This document shows positions 1 to 7,840 of a stretch of DNA of 64,000 nucleotides, in pieces. The notes under the pieces are model-generated. The model searched no databases and had not been told where the DNA came from. It was given only the letters and a program-made list of their open reading frames with translations. The position numbers and the translations under genes were made by a program. Source of the stretch: Niallia circulans (GTDB lineage Bacteria; Bacillota; Bacilli; Bacillales; Cytobacillaceae); the NCBI RefSeq assembly GCF_007273535.1, contig NZ_RIBP01000001.1, forward strand, positions 1,178,001-1,242,000, written 5' to 3'. Each line of letters opens with the position of its first letter. Positions within the stretch are counted from its first letter, which is position 1.

Positions 1-68
1 GTAGCGCTTACAATTTCTGGCCCAATACCGTCACCCTGTAATACTCCTAGCTTATATGCCTTCATCAT
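1..68 (-). CDS. Isocitrate/isopropylmalate dehydrogenase family protein (N-terminus only)
   Basis: Only the first 22 or so codons lie in the window and the gene runs off its left edge. The reverse strand reads MMKAYKLGVLQGDGIGPEIV. The GDGIGPE motif is the start of the NAD-dependent beta-hydroxyacid decarboxylating dehydrogenases (LeuB, isocitrate, tartrate/D-malate dehydrogenases). A GGGAG ribosome binding site precedes two adjacent ATG codons (66-68, 63-65). It is transcribed divergently from the RraA-type aldolase gene. That pairing hints at hydroxy-dicarboxylate catabolism rather than leucine synthesis, but 22 residues cannot settle the substrate. Confidence 0.75.
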   Translation of the reverse strand, partial: MMKAYKLGVLQGDGIGPEIVSA

Positions 69-318
69 TCCATCTCCCTATTTGTTTTGTTCTTGTAGAC
101 TTTCAATATTGAATTTCTACTATCACTGTAATATAAAGCTAACGATAAATGAAATATCGCTTTTTTATGTTTATCCATAACTATTTTTTATTTTTGTTTT
201 TTAAATATGAACATTTAACCATCACTTTTTTTTATAGATAACGATTACTTTTATTGATTTCTATCCTAATGTGTAAGTTTTGTATAATAATAGAAAACCA
301 TTATAAGGAGAGGTCTAC
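69..318. promoter_or_regulatory. Divergent promoter region, dehydrogenase / RraA-type aldolase
   Basis: This is an AT-rich 250-bp spacer between divergent genes. On the plus strand a TATAAT box lies at 283-288, with TAAGGAGAGG (304-312) as ribosome binding site for the ATG at 319. No clear -35 box sits at 17 bp. A regulator site could be present but I cannot define one. Confidence 0.4.
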
Positions 319-942
319 ATGGAAAAAATAATAGAGCAATTTAAAGGGATTCCTACTACATCCATTTCCGATACAATGAATGGATTAAATAACCTTGATC
401 CTACTATAAAGCCTATTAAAGAGGGATATTCATTTGCTGGGAGAGCATTGACTGTTAAGCTTCCCGTTGGTGATAATTTAGCTGTATTAAAGGCCATTAG
501 AGCAGCCAACCCCAATAATGTTATTATTGTTGATGCAAAGGGAGATACATATAGAGCTGCTGCTGGAGACTTTGTGATTGGTATGGCCAAAACGCTTGGG
601 GTTGGTGCATTTGTTGTAGATGGTGCTATTAGAGATATTAATGGCATTAAAGAACTTGACTTCCCTGTTTTCTGTAAAGGAACAACTGTCGCAGCAGGAG
701 GAAAAGCTGGCATGGGAGAGATTAATGTCCCAATTTCTTGTGGAGGCGTTACGGTAAAACCAGGTGATATAATTGTCGGTGATATTGATGGTGTTGTTGT
801 AATTCCACAGGAGCAGGAAGAAGAAATATTGACAAAATCACTTGATAGAGTGGATAAGGATAAGTTAAGAGAAGAAAAAGTTTCAGGAAATAAAGAAGAA
901 ATTATTAAATACCTTGATCAAATGATCAACTCTGTTAAATAA
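319..942 (+). CDS. RraA family protein, probable 4-hydroxy-4-methyl-2-oxoglutarate aldolase / oxaloacetate decarboxylase type
   Basis: The product is a 207-residue cytoplasmic protein of the RraA/HMG-CHA aldolase family. The family's GD-x7-G stretch is at residues 83-94 and the substrate and Mg2+ binding DGAIRD motif is at 101-106 (R105, D106). Members cleave hydroxy-methyl-oxoglutarate-type acids to pyruvate or decarboxylate oxaloacetate; the RNase E inhibitor name comes from the E. coli paralogue and need not apply. The strong AAGGAG site and the ATG fix the start. It is followed by an intrinsic terminator and then an MFS transporter, and faces a GDGIGPE-type dehydrogenase, so I infer a small organic-acid pathway. 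Confidence 0.85.
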   Translation: MEKIIEQFKGIPTTSISDTMNGLNNLDPTIKPIKEGYSFAGRALTVKLPVGDNLAVLKAIRAANPNNVIIVDAKGDTYRAAAGDFVIGMAKTLGVGAFVVDGAIRDINGIKELDFPVFCKGTTVAAGGKAGMGEINVPISCGGVTVKPGDIIVGDIDGVVVIPQEQEEEILTKSLDRVDKDKLREEKVSGNKEEIIKYLDQMINSVK

Positions 943-950
943 CTAGTTAG

Positions 951-978
951 GAAAGGAAGACCACAGCTCTTCCTTTTT
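951..978 (+). terminator. Intrinsic terminator between aldolase and MFS genes
   Basis: The stem GAAAGGAAGA (951-960) pairs with TCTTCCTTTT (968-977) around a 7-nt loop, and its 3' arm is itself T-rich. It lies between two same-strand genes only 53 bp apart. The MFS gene is therefore expressed by partial read-through or its own promoter. Confidence 0.7.
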
Positions 979-995
979 ATTATGGGGAGATATAG

Positions 996-2141
996 ATGAT
1001 ATTAAAAATTATTATATTTTCGGTTTTTGCGTTTCAATTAATTATTAATATTACTCGGCCAATTATCACGCTATATGCTTCTAACTTAGGCTCAAATACA
1101 TTTGAAATAGGCATTTTAACAGCTGCATTTGCTTTTTTCCCACTGCTATTTGCCTTACAGGCAGGCAGAATAGCGGATAAGTATGGTGATCGCTATCCAG
1201 TTATTTTTGGGATGATTGGATTAGCTGTTGGAATGTTTTTCCCATACTTCTTCACCACGATCTGGGCACTTTATATTAGTCAGTTTATTGTTGGGATATC
1301 CAATATCTTTATCGCTGTTTCCCTGCAAAATGTCATTGGAAATATTGCTACGGAATCGAATCGTGATCAGTATTTCAGTATGTTTGGCATGGCAGTTGCA
1401 GCAGCCTCGTTAATAGGACCAATACTAGGAGGCTATATTTCCGAACATTATAACTATAATAGTGTGTTTCTCGTTTCCCTCCTATTAGCTATTTTCCCAA
1501 TTTTCATAAGCTTTAAAGTTCCTGCCATTAAAAAGAACGTGAGTGAAAAGAAAAGCATCATCGAGTCAATCGGCCTATTAAAAATCCCTTTACTGAAGAA
1601 GGCTTTATTTTCAAGCGCTTTAGTCTTATACTCCAGGGATATTTTCGTTGCCTACTTTCCAATTCTTGCAAAGGAAGCACATTTATCTAATTCCCAAATA
1701 GGGCTCGTTATTTCCTTACAAGGATTAGCGATGATTATTATTCGGTTTGTTTTACCAAGGCTTCTTATACTAATGAGCAGGGACTTCATTTTATTTATTT
1801 CCGTAATCTTGGCAGGAGCCGCTTTTCTGCTTATTCCATTTACAGGAAGTCTGATTTTTTACTGTATATTTAGCTGCTTAATGGGGTTTGGGCTTGGCTG
1901 TGGCCAGCCATTATCCCTAACCACTACTTATAACGCTTCCCCGTTAAATAGAACTGGCGAAGTGCTTGGTTTACGACTATCTACAAATAGATTATCCCAA
2001 TTAATAGCACCAATATTCTTTGGCCTTGTAGGATCGTGGATGGGCATTCTATCTGTGTTTCTGTTTAGCGGCTTTTTCTTAATTGGCGGGTCTTGGTTTA
2101 TAAAAGAAGATAAAACTGGTTCTGTGCAAATAAAAAGATAA
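996..2141 (+). CDS. MFS transporter
   Basis: The 381-residue polytopic membrane protein has about 12 hydrophobic segments. The loop between the second and third segments carries the MFS signature GRIADKYGDR (about residues 57-66). GGGGAGA (984-990) precedes the ATG. Family members are proton-coupled sugar, drug or organic-acid transporters, and the substrate cannot be read from sequence. Its place behind the RraA-type aldolase suggests uptake or efflux of a hydroxy or oxo acid, which is an inference only. It ends in a bidirectional terminator shared with the convergent methyltransferase gene. Confidence 0.85.
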   Translation: MILKIIIFSVFAFQLIINITRPIITLYASNLGSNTFEIGILTAAFAFFPLLFALQAGRIADKYGDRYPVIFGMIGLAVGMFFPYFFTTIWALYISQFIVGISNIFIAVSLQNVIGNIATESNRDQYFSMFGMAVAAASLIGPILGGYISEHYNYNSVFLVSLLLAIFPIFISFKVPAIKKNVSEKKSIIESIGLLKIPLLKKALFSSALVLYSRDIFVAYFPILAKEAHLSNSQIGLVISLQGLAMIIIRFVLPRLLILMSRDFILFISVILAGAAFLLIPFTGSLIFYCIFSCLMGFGLGCGQPLSLTTTYNASPLNRTGEVLGLRLSTNRLSQLIAPIFFGLVGSWMGILSVFLFSGFFLIGGSWFIKEDKTGSVQIKR

Positions 2142-2164
2142 GCTGACCACAGCTTATCTTTTTT
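2132..2164. terminator. Bidirectional intrinsic terminator
   Basis: A perfect 13-bp stem (2132-2144 with 2151-2163) has a GACCAC loop, and A and T runs on the two sides. It overlaps the stop codon of the MFS gene and serves both it and the convergent methyltransferase gene. Confidence 0.85.
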
Positions 2165-2168
2165 GTAA

Positions 2169-2954
2169 TTATTTCTTCTCTATCAATGCAATCAGTTCGT
2201 CGAGTTTAAAAGACTGGATTGCATTTCGTGTCAATTGAATATCGAAATAATCCTTCACCTGTTTTTCGGCGGCTTGTATGTACAGTGCTACTTTTGAGAT
2301 TTGCTCATTCGAACTAGTTGTTCGTTCGACCCAGCTTTGATATTCCAGTTGTTTTTTTCTTACATTCGCTTTCACAAGTCCAAAACCAGCTTCGTCTATC
2401 CAGCTTTGCCACTCATTTTGTGAATAGCAGCGAACATGGCTTTGATCTCTCAGCTGTTCTAAAGTATTAATAAACTCATCAAGCTGAGGTTCACTTGGTG
2501 CAATATTATCAACTAATAACAACCTTCCGTCTGGCTTTAATACGCGGTGTGCTTCTTTTATAAATTCTTTCGCATTAGGAAAATGATGTGCCGCAATTCT
2601 GCATGTAACTAGATCAAAGGTATCGTCTAAGAATGGTAAGCTTTCAGCATCTGCGACAATGTAATTAACATTGGAAACAGTTAAGTCTACAAAACGCTTC
2701 GCTTCTTGTAGCATTTCTCTTGTAATATCTGTTGCAATTACTTGGTGAACATGTGGAGCTATAAGCTTTGTAACATGTCCGCCGCCTGTTGCAATATCAA
2801 GTACAGTCCAACTCTCTTTCGGGTCAGTCCACTCAAGTAACATTTTTAAGTCTTCCCCTGATGAATGGCTTTTACTTTCTACATACTTTTTGGCGTTTGC
2901 TCCGAATTGCTGCTGCACTTTAAACTTTATTTCGTTGGAATTATGATTATTCAT
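2169..2954 (-). CDS. Class I SAM-dependent methyltransferase (UbiE/YcgJ-like)
   Basis: This is a 261-residue cytoplasmic methyltransferase of the Methyltransf_11 group. Motif I VLDIATGGGHVTK (about residues 51-63) forms the S-adenosylmethionine loop. The acidic loop VIATDIT and the post-motif LPFLDDTFDLVTCRIAAHHF follow in the usual order. It resembles B. subtilis YcgJ. An upstream GTG at 2963 is in frame, but AGAGGTG sits 6 nt before the ATG at 2954, so I use that start. The substrate is unknown and the neighbours are unrelated. Confidence 0.85.
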   Translation of the reverse strand: MNNHNSNEIKFKVQQQFGANAKKYVESKSHSSGEDLKMLLEWTDPKESWTVLDIATGGGHVTKLIAPHVHQVIATDITREMLQEAKRFVDLTVSNVNYIVADAESLPFLDDTFDLVTCRIAAHHFPNAKEFIKEAHRVLKPDGRLLLVDNIAPSEPQLDEFINTLEQLRDQSHVRCYSQNEWQSWIDEAGFGLVKANVRKKQLEYQSWVERTTSSNEQISKVALYIQAAEKQVKDYFDIQLTRNAIQSFKLDELIALIEKK

Positions 2955-3046
2955 TTCCCTCACCTCTTTCCTATACTATATAACTAATTGATGATTGTTT
3001 AGCATCGAAATTTATTATCGTGAAGAATAAGTTTTTGTTATTACAC

Positions 3047-3072
3047 AAAAAAAAGCTGCCAATATGGCAGCT
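3047..3072 (-). terminator. Intrinsic terminator of the 39-residue peptide gene
   Basis: On the minus strand the stem AGCTGCCA/TGGCAGCT (8 bp, 3-nt loop) is followed by eight Ts. It lies 12 bp downstream of the small membrane-peptide stop codon. Confidence 0.85.
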
Positions 3073-3084
3073 GCAAATCTCCTA

Positions 3085-3204
3085 TCACGAAGAAACATCC
3101 TTATCCTGTGTAAAGAAAAAAATAAAAATAACAATAGGCAAGGCAATCAGAAACAAACTTGTTTTATTTGCACCTTTAATTGTTGGTAAATCAGTTAAAG
3201 CCAT
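3085..3204 (-). CDS. Small membrane peptide, 39 residues, unknown function
   Basis: This short ORF encodes a 39-residue peptide. It has a polar N-terminus (MALTDLPTIKGANKT), one hydrophobic segment of about 17 residues rich in Ile and Phe (LFLIALPIVIFIFFF), and a short charged tail. A good AGGTGA site lies 8 nt before the ATG, and a strong terminator follows the stop. It starts 13 bp after the stop of the upstream 151-residue gene, so the two probably form one transcript. I do not recognise a family. The arrangement resembles small Bacillus membrane peptides that act as regulators or spore or envelope components, but no function is assigned. Confidence 0.65.
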   Translation of the reverse strand: MALTDLPTIKGANKTSLFLIALPIVIFIFFFTQDKDVSS

Positions 3205-3217
3205 TTGTGTCACCTCA

Positions 3218-3673
3218 TTAGCACTTTTTTAATTTTTCCAATAACCTATTATCAATAATGTAGTTAGAGCTCACAATTTCATTAAGCTCCCTTTGATTCC
3301 TTTTCAAATATGGCAGTACGGGGACTACTTTCTCCCTGCCTAATAGTGGACCGCTTATACTTAGAGAGAATCTTGCATCAGAGGAAATAAAAAGCCCCAC
3401 AAGGTTTATTTCGTCCTTTATTAGAAGAATGGCCACTAAGATATCAATAACATCTAACGAAAAGTTAAACAAATGATTCTTCCCTTTTCCCTCTAACCTC
3501 GAAACTCCTGTAATTGGACCACCAACAGTTACACCAAAATAACCTGGTCCAAAGTATATTCTTGTTAACGTTATTTGTCCCGTTAATAATAGGGCGGCAA
3601 TAATGAGATCGAGATCTCGCTGTATCTCTCTAATGACAGCACTATCTAACATTGCTTTTTCTTCCAGTTTCAT
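3218..3673 (-). CDS. Conserved hypothetical protein
   Basis: The 151-residue protein is of unrecognised family. It has hydrophobic stretches at about residues 20-35 (LDLIIAALLLTGQI) and 80-105 (LDVIDILVAILLIKDEINLVGLFI), and a Gly-rich middle (FGPGYFGVTVGGPITG). It may be a membrane-associated beta protein. A GTG 12 nt upstream is also in frame, but AGGTG stands 9 nt before the ATG at 3673, which I prefer. It heads a two-gene unit with the 39-residue membrane peptide. Confidence 0.6.
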   Translation of the reverse strand: MKLEEKAMLDSAVIREIQRDLDLIIAALLLTGQITLTRIYFGPGYFGVTVGGPITGVSRLEGKGKNHLFNFSLDVIDILVAILLIKDEINLVGLFISSDARFSLSISGPLLGREKVVPVLPYLKRNQRELNEIVSSNYIIDNRLLEKLKKC

Positions 3674-3820
3674 GATATTCAGCACCTGTGAACCGACATA
3701 TGTTAGTTATATGCCTAGAACAAAAAATGGTTCCTTCAAGGTATTTAACTGTGATTATGTTATAAAGCTTACATAAAAACCAGGCTATTATCCCACACTG
3801 ATAATAGGGAGGGTTTGCAA

Positions 3821-4696
3821 ATGTTACTTAGTTGGATGCTTGCACTTTTAATTTATACGCAGCAAGAAAATGTACAAGATAACTTAATTATTACAAACAA
3901 GGGCGATGAAATGTATGTAGTAAATCGGTCTAACTTTTCAATGCAGTTCCCAGTACTGCCTTTTATAGACACGAAAAAAGTGAAAGACTTTATGAATGAA
4001 ATAGATGAGCAAGTTAGCAAAAAACCTAAGAATGCTTTTTTAGACGCAAACGGCAATATTACATCAGAACAAATAGGCTATCGCTTAAACAGAAGAATGT
4101 TCACAGAAGAAATGCTGTCTTATTTTTTTAATAAAGGCACATCGACCATCGAACTGCCGATAGTCGCTAATTATCCTCGTGTGGACAGTGAGTTACTTGG
4201 AAACATTAGAGGAGAAAAAATTGGGGAATATATAACATTTTATAGTCCTTACAATACACAAAGAAAAAACAATATTGACCTTGCAGCAAAAGCAATCAAT
4301 AATAATGTTCTCTTCCCAGGTGAGGTGTTTTCCTTTAATAAGGTCGTTGGAGAAAGAACAGTTGATAGAGGATATCTGCCGTCAACTGCAATCGTTAACG
4401 GGGAATACTCTGAAGAATTCGGCGGCGGAATTTGCCAAGTATCCTCTACGCTTTTTAATGCTGTCGATAGTGCAGGGTTAAATATTGTTAAGCGCTTTAC
4501 ACACAGTAAAGGCGTTTCGTACGTTCCAGTTAACAGGGATGCAACGGTTAGCTGGGATGGGCCAGATTTTATCTTTAAAAATGATTATAATCAACCTATC
4601 CTCATCCGTGCCAAAGCAGTTAATAACCATGTTAAAGTAGAGATTTATTCTTCTGATGTTATTACATATACGCCTAAAAAAATTCCATATCTCTAA
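3821..4696 (+). CDS. VanW family protein (YoaR-like)
   Basis: The 291-residue protein has a hydrophobic N-terminus (MLLSWMLALLIY) that may be a signal or anchor. The C-terminal half is the VanW domain: LAAKAINNNVLFPGEVFSFN, then the GGGICQVSSTLFNA motif, then the SHSKG-like TFTHSKGVSYVPVNRDATV stretch. VanW proteins accompany some vancomycin-resistance clusters, but most Bacillus copies stand alone and are thought to act at the cell envelope; their reaction is unknown. AGGGAGGG is 7 nt before the ATG at 3821, and an in-frame TTG at 3815 is less likely. No van genes are nearby. Confidence 0.8.
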   Translation: MLLSWMLALLIYTQQENVQDNLIITNKGDEMYVVNRSNFSMQFPVLPFIDTKKVKDFMNEIDEQVSKKPKNAFLDANGNITSEQIGYRLNRRMFTEEMLSYFFNKGTSTIELPIVANYPRVDSELLGNIRGEKIGEYITFYSPYNTQRKNNIDLAAKAINNNVLFPGEVFSFNKVVGERTVDRGYLPSTAIVNGEYSEEFGGGICQVSSTLFNAVDSAGLNIVKRFTHSKGVSYVPVNRDATVSWDGPDFIFKNDYNQPILIRAKAVNNHVKVEIYSSDVITYTPKKIPYL

Positions 4697-4747
4697 TATA
4701 TCCAATAGGATTTGTTCAGACGTATAGTGGTTCTCTTTAAGATTCAA

Positions 4748-5185
4748 TTATTTACTTGTTACAATAAGTTCTTTTGTATCAATATCATAAATTTTATAGC
4801 TTATTTCCCAAATATGATCTTTTGTGACTGTAACTGCACAATAATACGGTATTTTTCTTCCATAAGCATCTAGTTGGGGAATGTCCTTAAATGAAAATAT
4901 TTCGTTTGTATCATGCATTACGAAGTCAGCCATTGAAGAACGACCAGCGGAATCCACATCTATTACACACTGTCCTTTAACAACATCGTATTCTTTTAAC
5001 AGCATGTATTTTAGACTTGGTAAAAACACCATTAAGATTAAAGCGCCTAAAACAACTGCTCCACTAGCTTTTCCTATTTTTGAAATCGGATAGGCCCTTT
5101 TCCGATGCATTTGAAGAAAAGCATAAATAGCTAAAATGACTAGGAAGAAACCAACACAAAGTCCAAAATAATATACAAGCAGCAT
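4748..5185 (-). CDS. Hypothetical membrane protein
   Basis: The 145-residue protein has two predicted membrane helices (about residues 3-24 and 42-58). A C-terminal domain of about 85 residues follows, containing a pair of Cys residues (VKGQCVIDVD and YYCAVTV) that could form a disulfide outside the cell. The longer reading frame reaches 5254, but a textbook AGGAGGTGAG lies just before the ATG at 5185. No family is recognised. It is followed, 91 bp upstream on the same strand, by another small unknown gene. Confidence 0.6.
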   Translation of the reverse strand: MLLVYYFGLCVGFFLVILAIYAFLQMHRKRAYPISKIGKASGAVVLGALILMVFLPSLKYMLLKEYDVVKGQCVIDVDSAGRSSMADFVMHDTNEIFSFKDIPQLDAYGRKIPYYCAVTVTKDHIWEISYKIYDIDTKELIVTSK

Positions 5186-5275
5186 TTTCTCACCTCCTAA
5201 CATAACAACAAATGAAGACAAGCTACCATAAAGCAGCTTGTTCAGTCTAACCATATAAGGAACTAAACCAAAGTA

Positions 5276-5677
5276 TTATTCACAATCACTCACCAATTCA
5301 TCAAGAAAAAGTGTTAATTCTTTTGCGATTTCTTCCACTGTTTCATCAAGTAGTTCTCCTGAGATCTTGCTGCCTGGTATCCTTCGTTCTATTGGTACAC
5401 CAAAAAAACTACAAGTACACTCCCATATATAAATGATATGTATATCTAGAAGTTCTCCTTCGCTTTCAGTGATGCCTACTGTAATAGAGGAATTATAGCC
5501 GGGGATAAATGGATCATTTCCTTCGATTACAAATTCCGCTTCAAGAAACAGTCCTTCTTCCATTAATACAGGCTTCTTTTCCCTTACATATTCCTTTAAA
5601 AAGCTAGTGAAAACTAATTCTTTATTTTTAATCTGCTTCCGCAATTCATCATTAAATTCCTTTTGAGGATACTTCAT
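5276..5677 (-). CDS. Hypothetical protein
   Basis: This is a 133-residue acidic, soluble protein with no signal or membrane segment. It has a predicted alpha-beta-alpha pattern: a helical, charged N-terminus, a central beta-rich part with CTCSFFGVPIERR, and a Leu/Glu-rich C-terminal helix. I do not recognise a family. The start is uncertain: TTG at 5680 and ATG at 5677 are both possible and the ribosome binding site (GATAGG) is weak and close. Confidence 0.5.
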   Translation of the reverse strand: MKYPQKEFNDELRKQIKNKELVFTSFLKEYVREKKPVLMEEGLFLEAEFVIEGNDPFIPGYNSSITVGITESEGELLDIHIIYIWECTCSFFGVPIERRIPGSKISGELLDETVEEIAKELTLFLDELVSDCE

Positions 5678-5724
5678 CAACCTATCACATCACTTTTATT
5701 TAATTGACAAAAAAATTAAATATA

Positions 5725-6552
5725 CTAGTCCACATAATGCTTCTTAAAGTCTGGATGGATGGAAAATTTGCGGCGCAGCTGAATGAGATTTTCCCCGAAG
5801 CTTTCCTCTAATAGTTCTCTGTGCTTCGCCATAATTTCCATAAGATATAAATCGTGGATCATCACTTCTGTTATTGGCATAACTAATCCAACATGCATCG
5901 TCCATGCTGCACGGCTGTCCTCGCCAAGTGAAACAATTCCTGCAACTACTTCCGAGTCATCGCCACTTATTACAATCCATCTTCCGCCATACTCATCTGT
6001 AATGGCATCGCCCATATAATGCAAATATACGTTAGCGAAATCAGAAACAATTTCTCCGTAGGCAATAATTGTTACGTTGACGCCTTTTTCTGCTGCTTGT
6101 CTTAGTTCCGCCTCCAGCACTTCGTAGTCCTCTTTCCAAACCTCAAGCAATATTCGTGTGGAAGTTGAGGAGATACAGGCTTTAACTTTATCAAGTATTT
6201 CACTTCTGCCCATAATGTTCCAAATATTCTCGCGATCATTTGCAGAGTTCTCAAACTGAGCTAATGATTTTTCGGCAAGCTCAAAGTTCTCTTCTGCTTT
6301 TTGTCTGCGGTTTTTAATTAGCTCTTTCGCAGGTACTGGTGTGTATTGTGGCGTATTACCTAGACTAACTAAAATATCGCCTCGGCTTGTTAGGTTGTCC
6401 AAAACTTCATATATACGTGAACGTGGGACACCGGAATTTTTTGCAACAGCATACCCTGTTAATGGTGAATCCTGTAAAAGTGTGAGATATGCTTTTGCTT
6501 CATACTCCGTAAAATGAAGATTTTTTAATGTTTCGAGAATGTTTTCTTTCAT
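5725..6552 (-). CDS. TrmB family transcriptional regulator
   Basis: The 275-residue regulator has an N-terminal TrmB winged helix (about residues 1-75) with FTEYEAKAYLTLL and the recognition region SGVPRSRIYEVLDNLTSRG. A charged linker helix and a phospholipase-D-like C-terminal sensor domain follow. TrmB proteins are mostly archaeal sugar sensors, and Bacillus has uncharacterised relatives. It is divergent from the LysE exporter 128 bp away, so I infer it controls that exporter. A direct and inverted repeat lies just downstream of the exporter's promoter. Confidence 0.85.
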   Translation of the reverse strand: MKENILETLKNLHFTEYEAKAYLTLLQDSPLTGYAVAKNSGVPRSRIYEVLDNLTSRGDILVSLGNTPQYTPVPAKELIKNRRQKAEENFELAEKSLAQFENSANDRENIWNIMGRSEILDKVKACISSTSTRILLEVWKEDYEVLEAELRQAAEKGVNVTIIAYGEIVSDFANVYLHYMGDAITDEYGGRWIVISGDDSEVVAGIVSLGEDSRAAWTMHVGLVMPITEVMIHDLYLMEIMAKHRELLEESFGENLIQLRRKFSIHPDFKKHYVD

Positions 6553-6596
6553 AAAGCCTCCATCTATGTTTGTAACTAATATTTTAACAAAATCTG

Positions 6597-6657
6597 TTGA
6601 TTATTTCCAAATCAATCTGCTATACTCATTAAAAAGTAGTTACCTGAGTAGTCACTA
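6597..6657 (+). promoter_or_regulatory. Promoter of the LysE-type exporter with candidate operator
   Basis: TTGATT (6597-6602) and TATACT (6621-6626) are 18 bp apart, a good sigma-A promoter. Just after the expected start lies AGTAGTTAC (6635-6643) repeated as AGTAGTCAC (6647-6655), 12 bp apart. The same stretch also reads as an imperfect inverted repeat, TAGTTAC/GTCACTA. This is the right place for a repressor site. Confidence 0.55.
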
Positions 6658-6680
6658 TCAAAAAAAGGGGGAAATGTAAC

Positions 6681-7310
6681 ATGGATAGCTTATTAACATA
6701 TGTAACAATTGCTGCGATGATGGTTATAATTCCGGGAGCCGATACAATGCTACTTGTGAAAAACACGCTCGGTTACGGTGCAAAGGCAGGACGCTTCACT
6801 GTTCTGGGAATGGCAACAGGTTTATGCTTTTGGACACTGATTGCAATTCTTGGTTTAGCTGTTGTTATTGCAAAGTCTGTGATTCTTTTCAGTACCATAA
6901 AATATTTAGGGGCTGCTTACTTAATTTACTTAGGAATTAAAAGCTTTTTTACTAAAAGCGTCTTCTCTTTAAAGGAGATTCAAGCACAAGCAAACACACC
7001 AATAAAATCATCAAAACGTCATAATAAAGAGGCTTTTATGCAGGCCATGCTGAGCAATGTCCTTAATCCAAAGACTGTTTTAGTATACATAACGATCATG
7101 CCGCAATTTATCAATCTGAAGCAAAATGTGAACGAGCAGCTAATCATTTTAGCTCTCATTCTGACATCACTTGCTGTTGTATGGTTCTTATTTCTTGTGC
7201 AGCTTATTGATTATGCAAAAAAATGGTTGAACAATTCTAAGTTCCAAAAAGTCTTCCAAAAGTCGACTGGAATTATGTTAGTTGCTTTTGGAGTTAAAAC
7301 AGGAATTTAA
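6681..7310 (+). CDS. LysE/RhtB family amino acid exporter
   Basis: The 209-residue membrane protein has about six helices and the LysE-family N-terminal PGADTMLLVKNTLGYG motif (residues 18-33), with SNVLNPKTVLVYI in the middle. Members export amino acids or their analogues by proton exchange. AAGGGGGAAA precedes the ATG. The gene is divergent from a TrmB regulator and ends in a strong terminator, so it is a single-gene unit. The substrate is unknown. Confidence 0.87.
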   Translation: MDSLLTYVTIAAMMVIIPGADTMLLVKNTLGYGAKAGRFTVLGMATGLCFWTLIAILGLAVVIAKSVILFSTIKYLGAAYLIYLGIKSFFTKSVFSLKEIQAQANTPIKSSKRHNKEAFMQAMLSNVLNPKTVLVYITIMPQFINLKQNVNEQLIILALILTSLAVVWFLFLVQLIDYAKKWLNNSKFQKVFQKSTGIMLVAFGVKTGI

Positions 7311-7328
7311 ACCTAATGTTTATTATCT

Positions 7329-7356
7329 CCGTTCAGAGAAACTGGACGGTTTTTTT
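7329..7356 (+). terminator. Intrinsic terminator of the LysE-type gene
   Basis: The stem CCGTTCAG/CTGGACGG (8 bp with one G-U pair, 5-nt loop) is followed by seven Ts. Confidence 0.85.
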
Positions 7357-7443
7357 AAAACTACGCTACATAGTTATTCTTTACACCTAACAATAACTTT
7401 GTTATGATAAATTAAGTTCCAATATAAGGAAGGAAGGAAAGAC

Positions 7444-7665
7444 ATGGTTTTACTTATTATCTTTGGATTCAGTCTTGTATATTTTGTACCATTAGCTTAT
7501 ATGTTTTTTAAGACGGACAGTTTTTTTGTAAAGATTATTTCTTCATTCGTAGCATTTTCATCTGTCCCTGTTGCCCTTATTGTCATGTGTATTTTACAAA
7601 ACTTCGCTATATTTTCAGATAATAGCTTCATTCACTTCTTTTATATAAATAATGTATATAATTAA
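7444..7665 (+). CDS. Small membrane protein, 73 residues
   Basis: This short ORF is preceded by a purine-rich AAGGAAGGAAGGAAAG ribosome binding site. Two hydrophobic segments (about residues 2-21 and 30-53) flank a short charged loop (FKTDSFFVK), giving a small two-helix membrane protein. I do not recognise a family, and the aromatic C-terminal tail is unusual. A TATGATAA sequence upstream could serve as a -10 box. The ribosome binding site is the main support. Confidence 0.45.
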   Translation: MVLLIIFGFSLVYFVPLAYMFFKTDSFFVKIISSFVAFSSVPVALIVMCILQNFAIFSDNSFIHFFYINNVYN

Positions 7666-7759
7666 TTATATTTATTGCATTGCTTAGGGTTGACTGTCTC
7701 ATTGACGGTTAAATGAAACTTACCGTATTACGATGCAATAGACTTTAAAATTCAGCGAT

Positions 7760-7784
7760 AAAAAAGGATGCCTCATAGACATCC
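7760..7784 (-). terminator. Intrinsic terminator of the serine hydrolase gene
   Basis: On the minus strand GGATGTC/GGCATCC (7 bp with one wobble, 5-nt loop) is followed by six Ts, 57 bp past the stop codon. Confidence 0.7.
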
Positions 7785-7840
7785 ACCGTTCAAACCTCTT
7801 ATTACAAATTTTTTTGTGTTAGGTTTAAGATAATACTTAG

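Noticed and set aside
3020..3232. Plus-strand 70-residue ORF
   Set aside because: It has no ribosome binding site and lies opposite the 39-residue membrane peptide, which has a good site and terminator on the minus strand.
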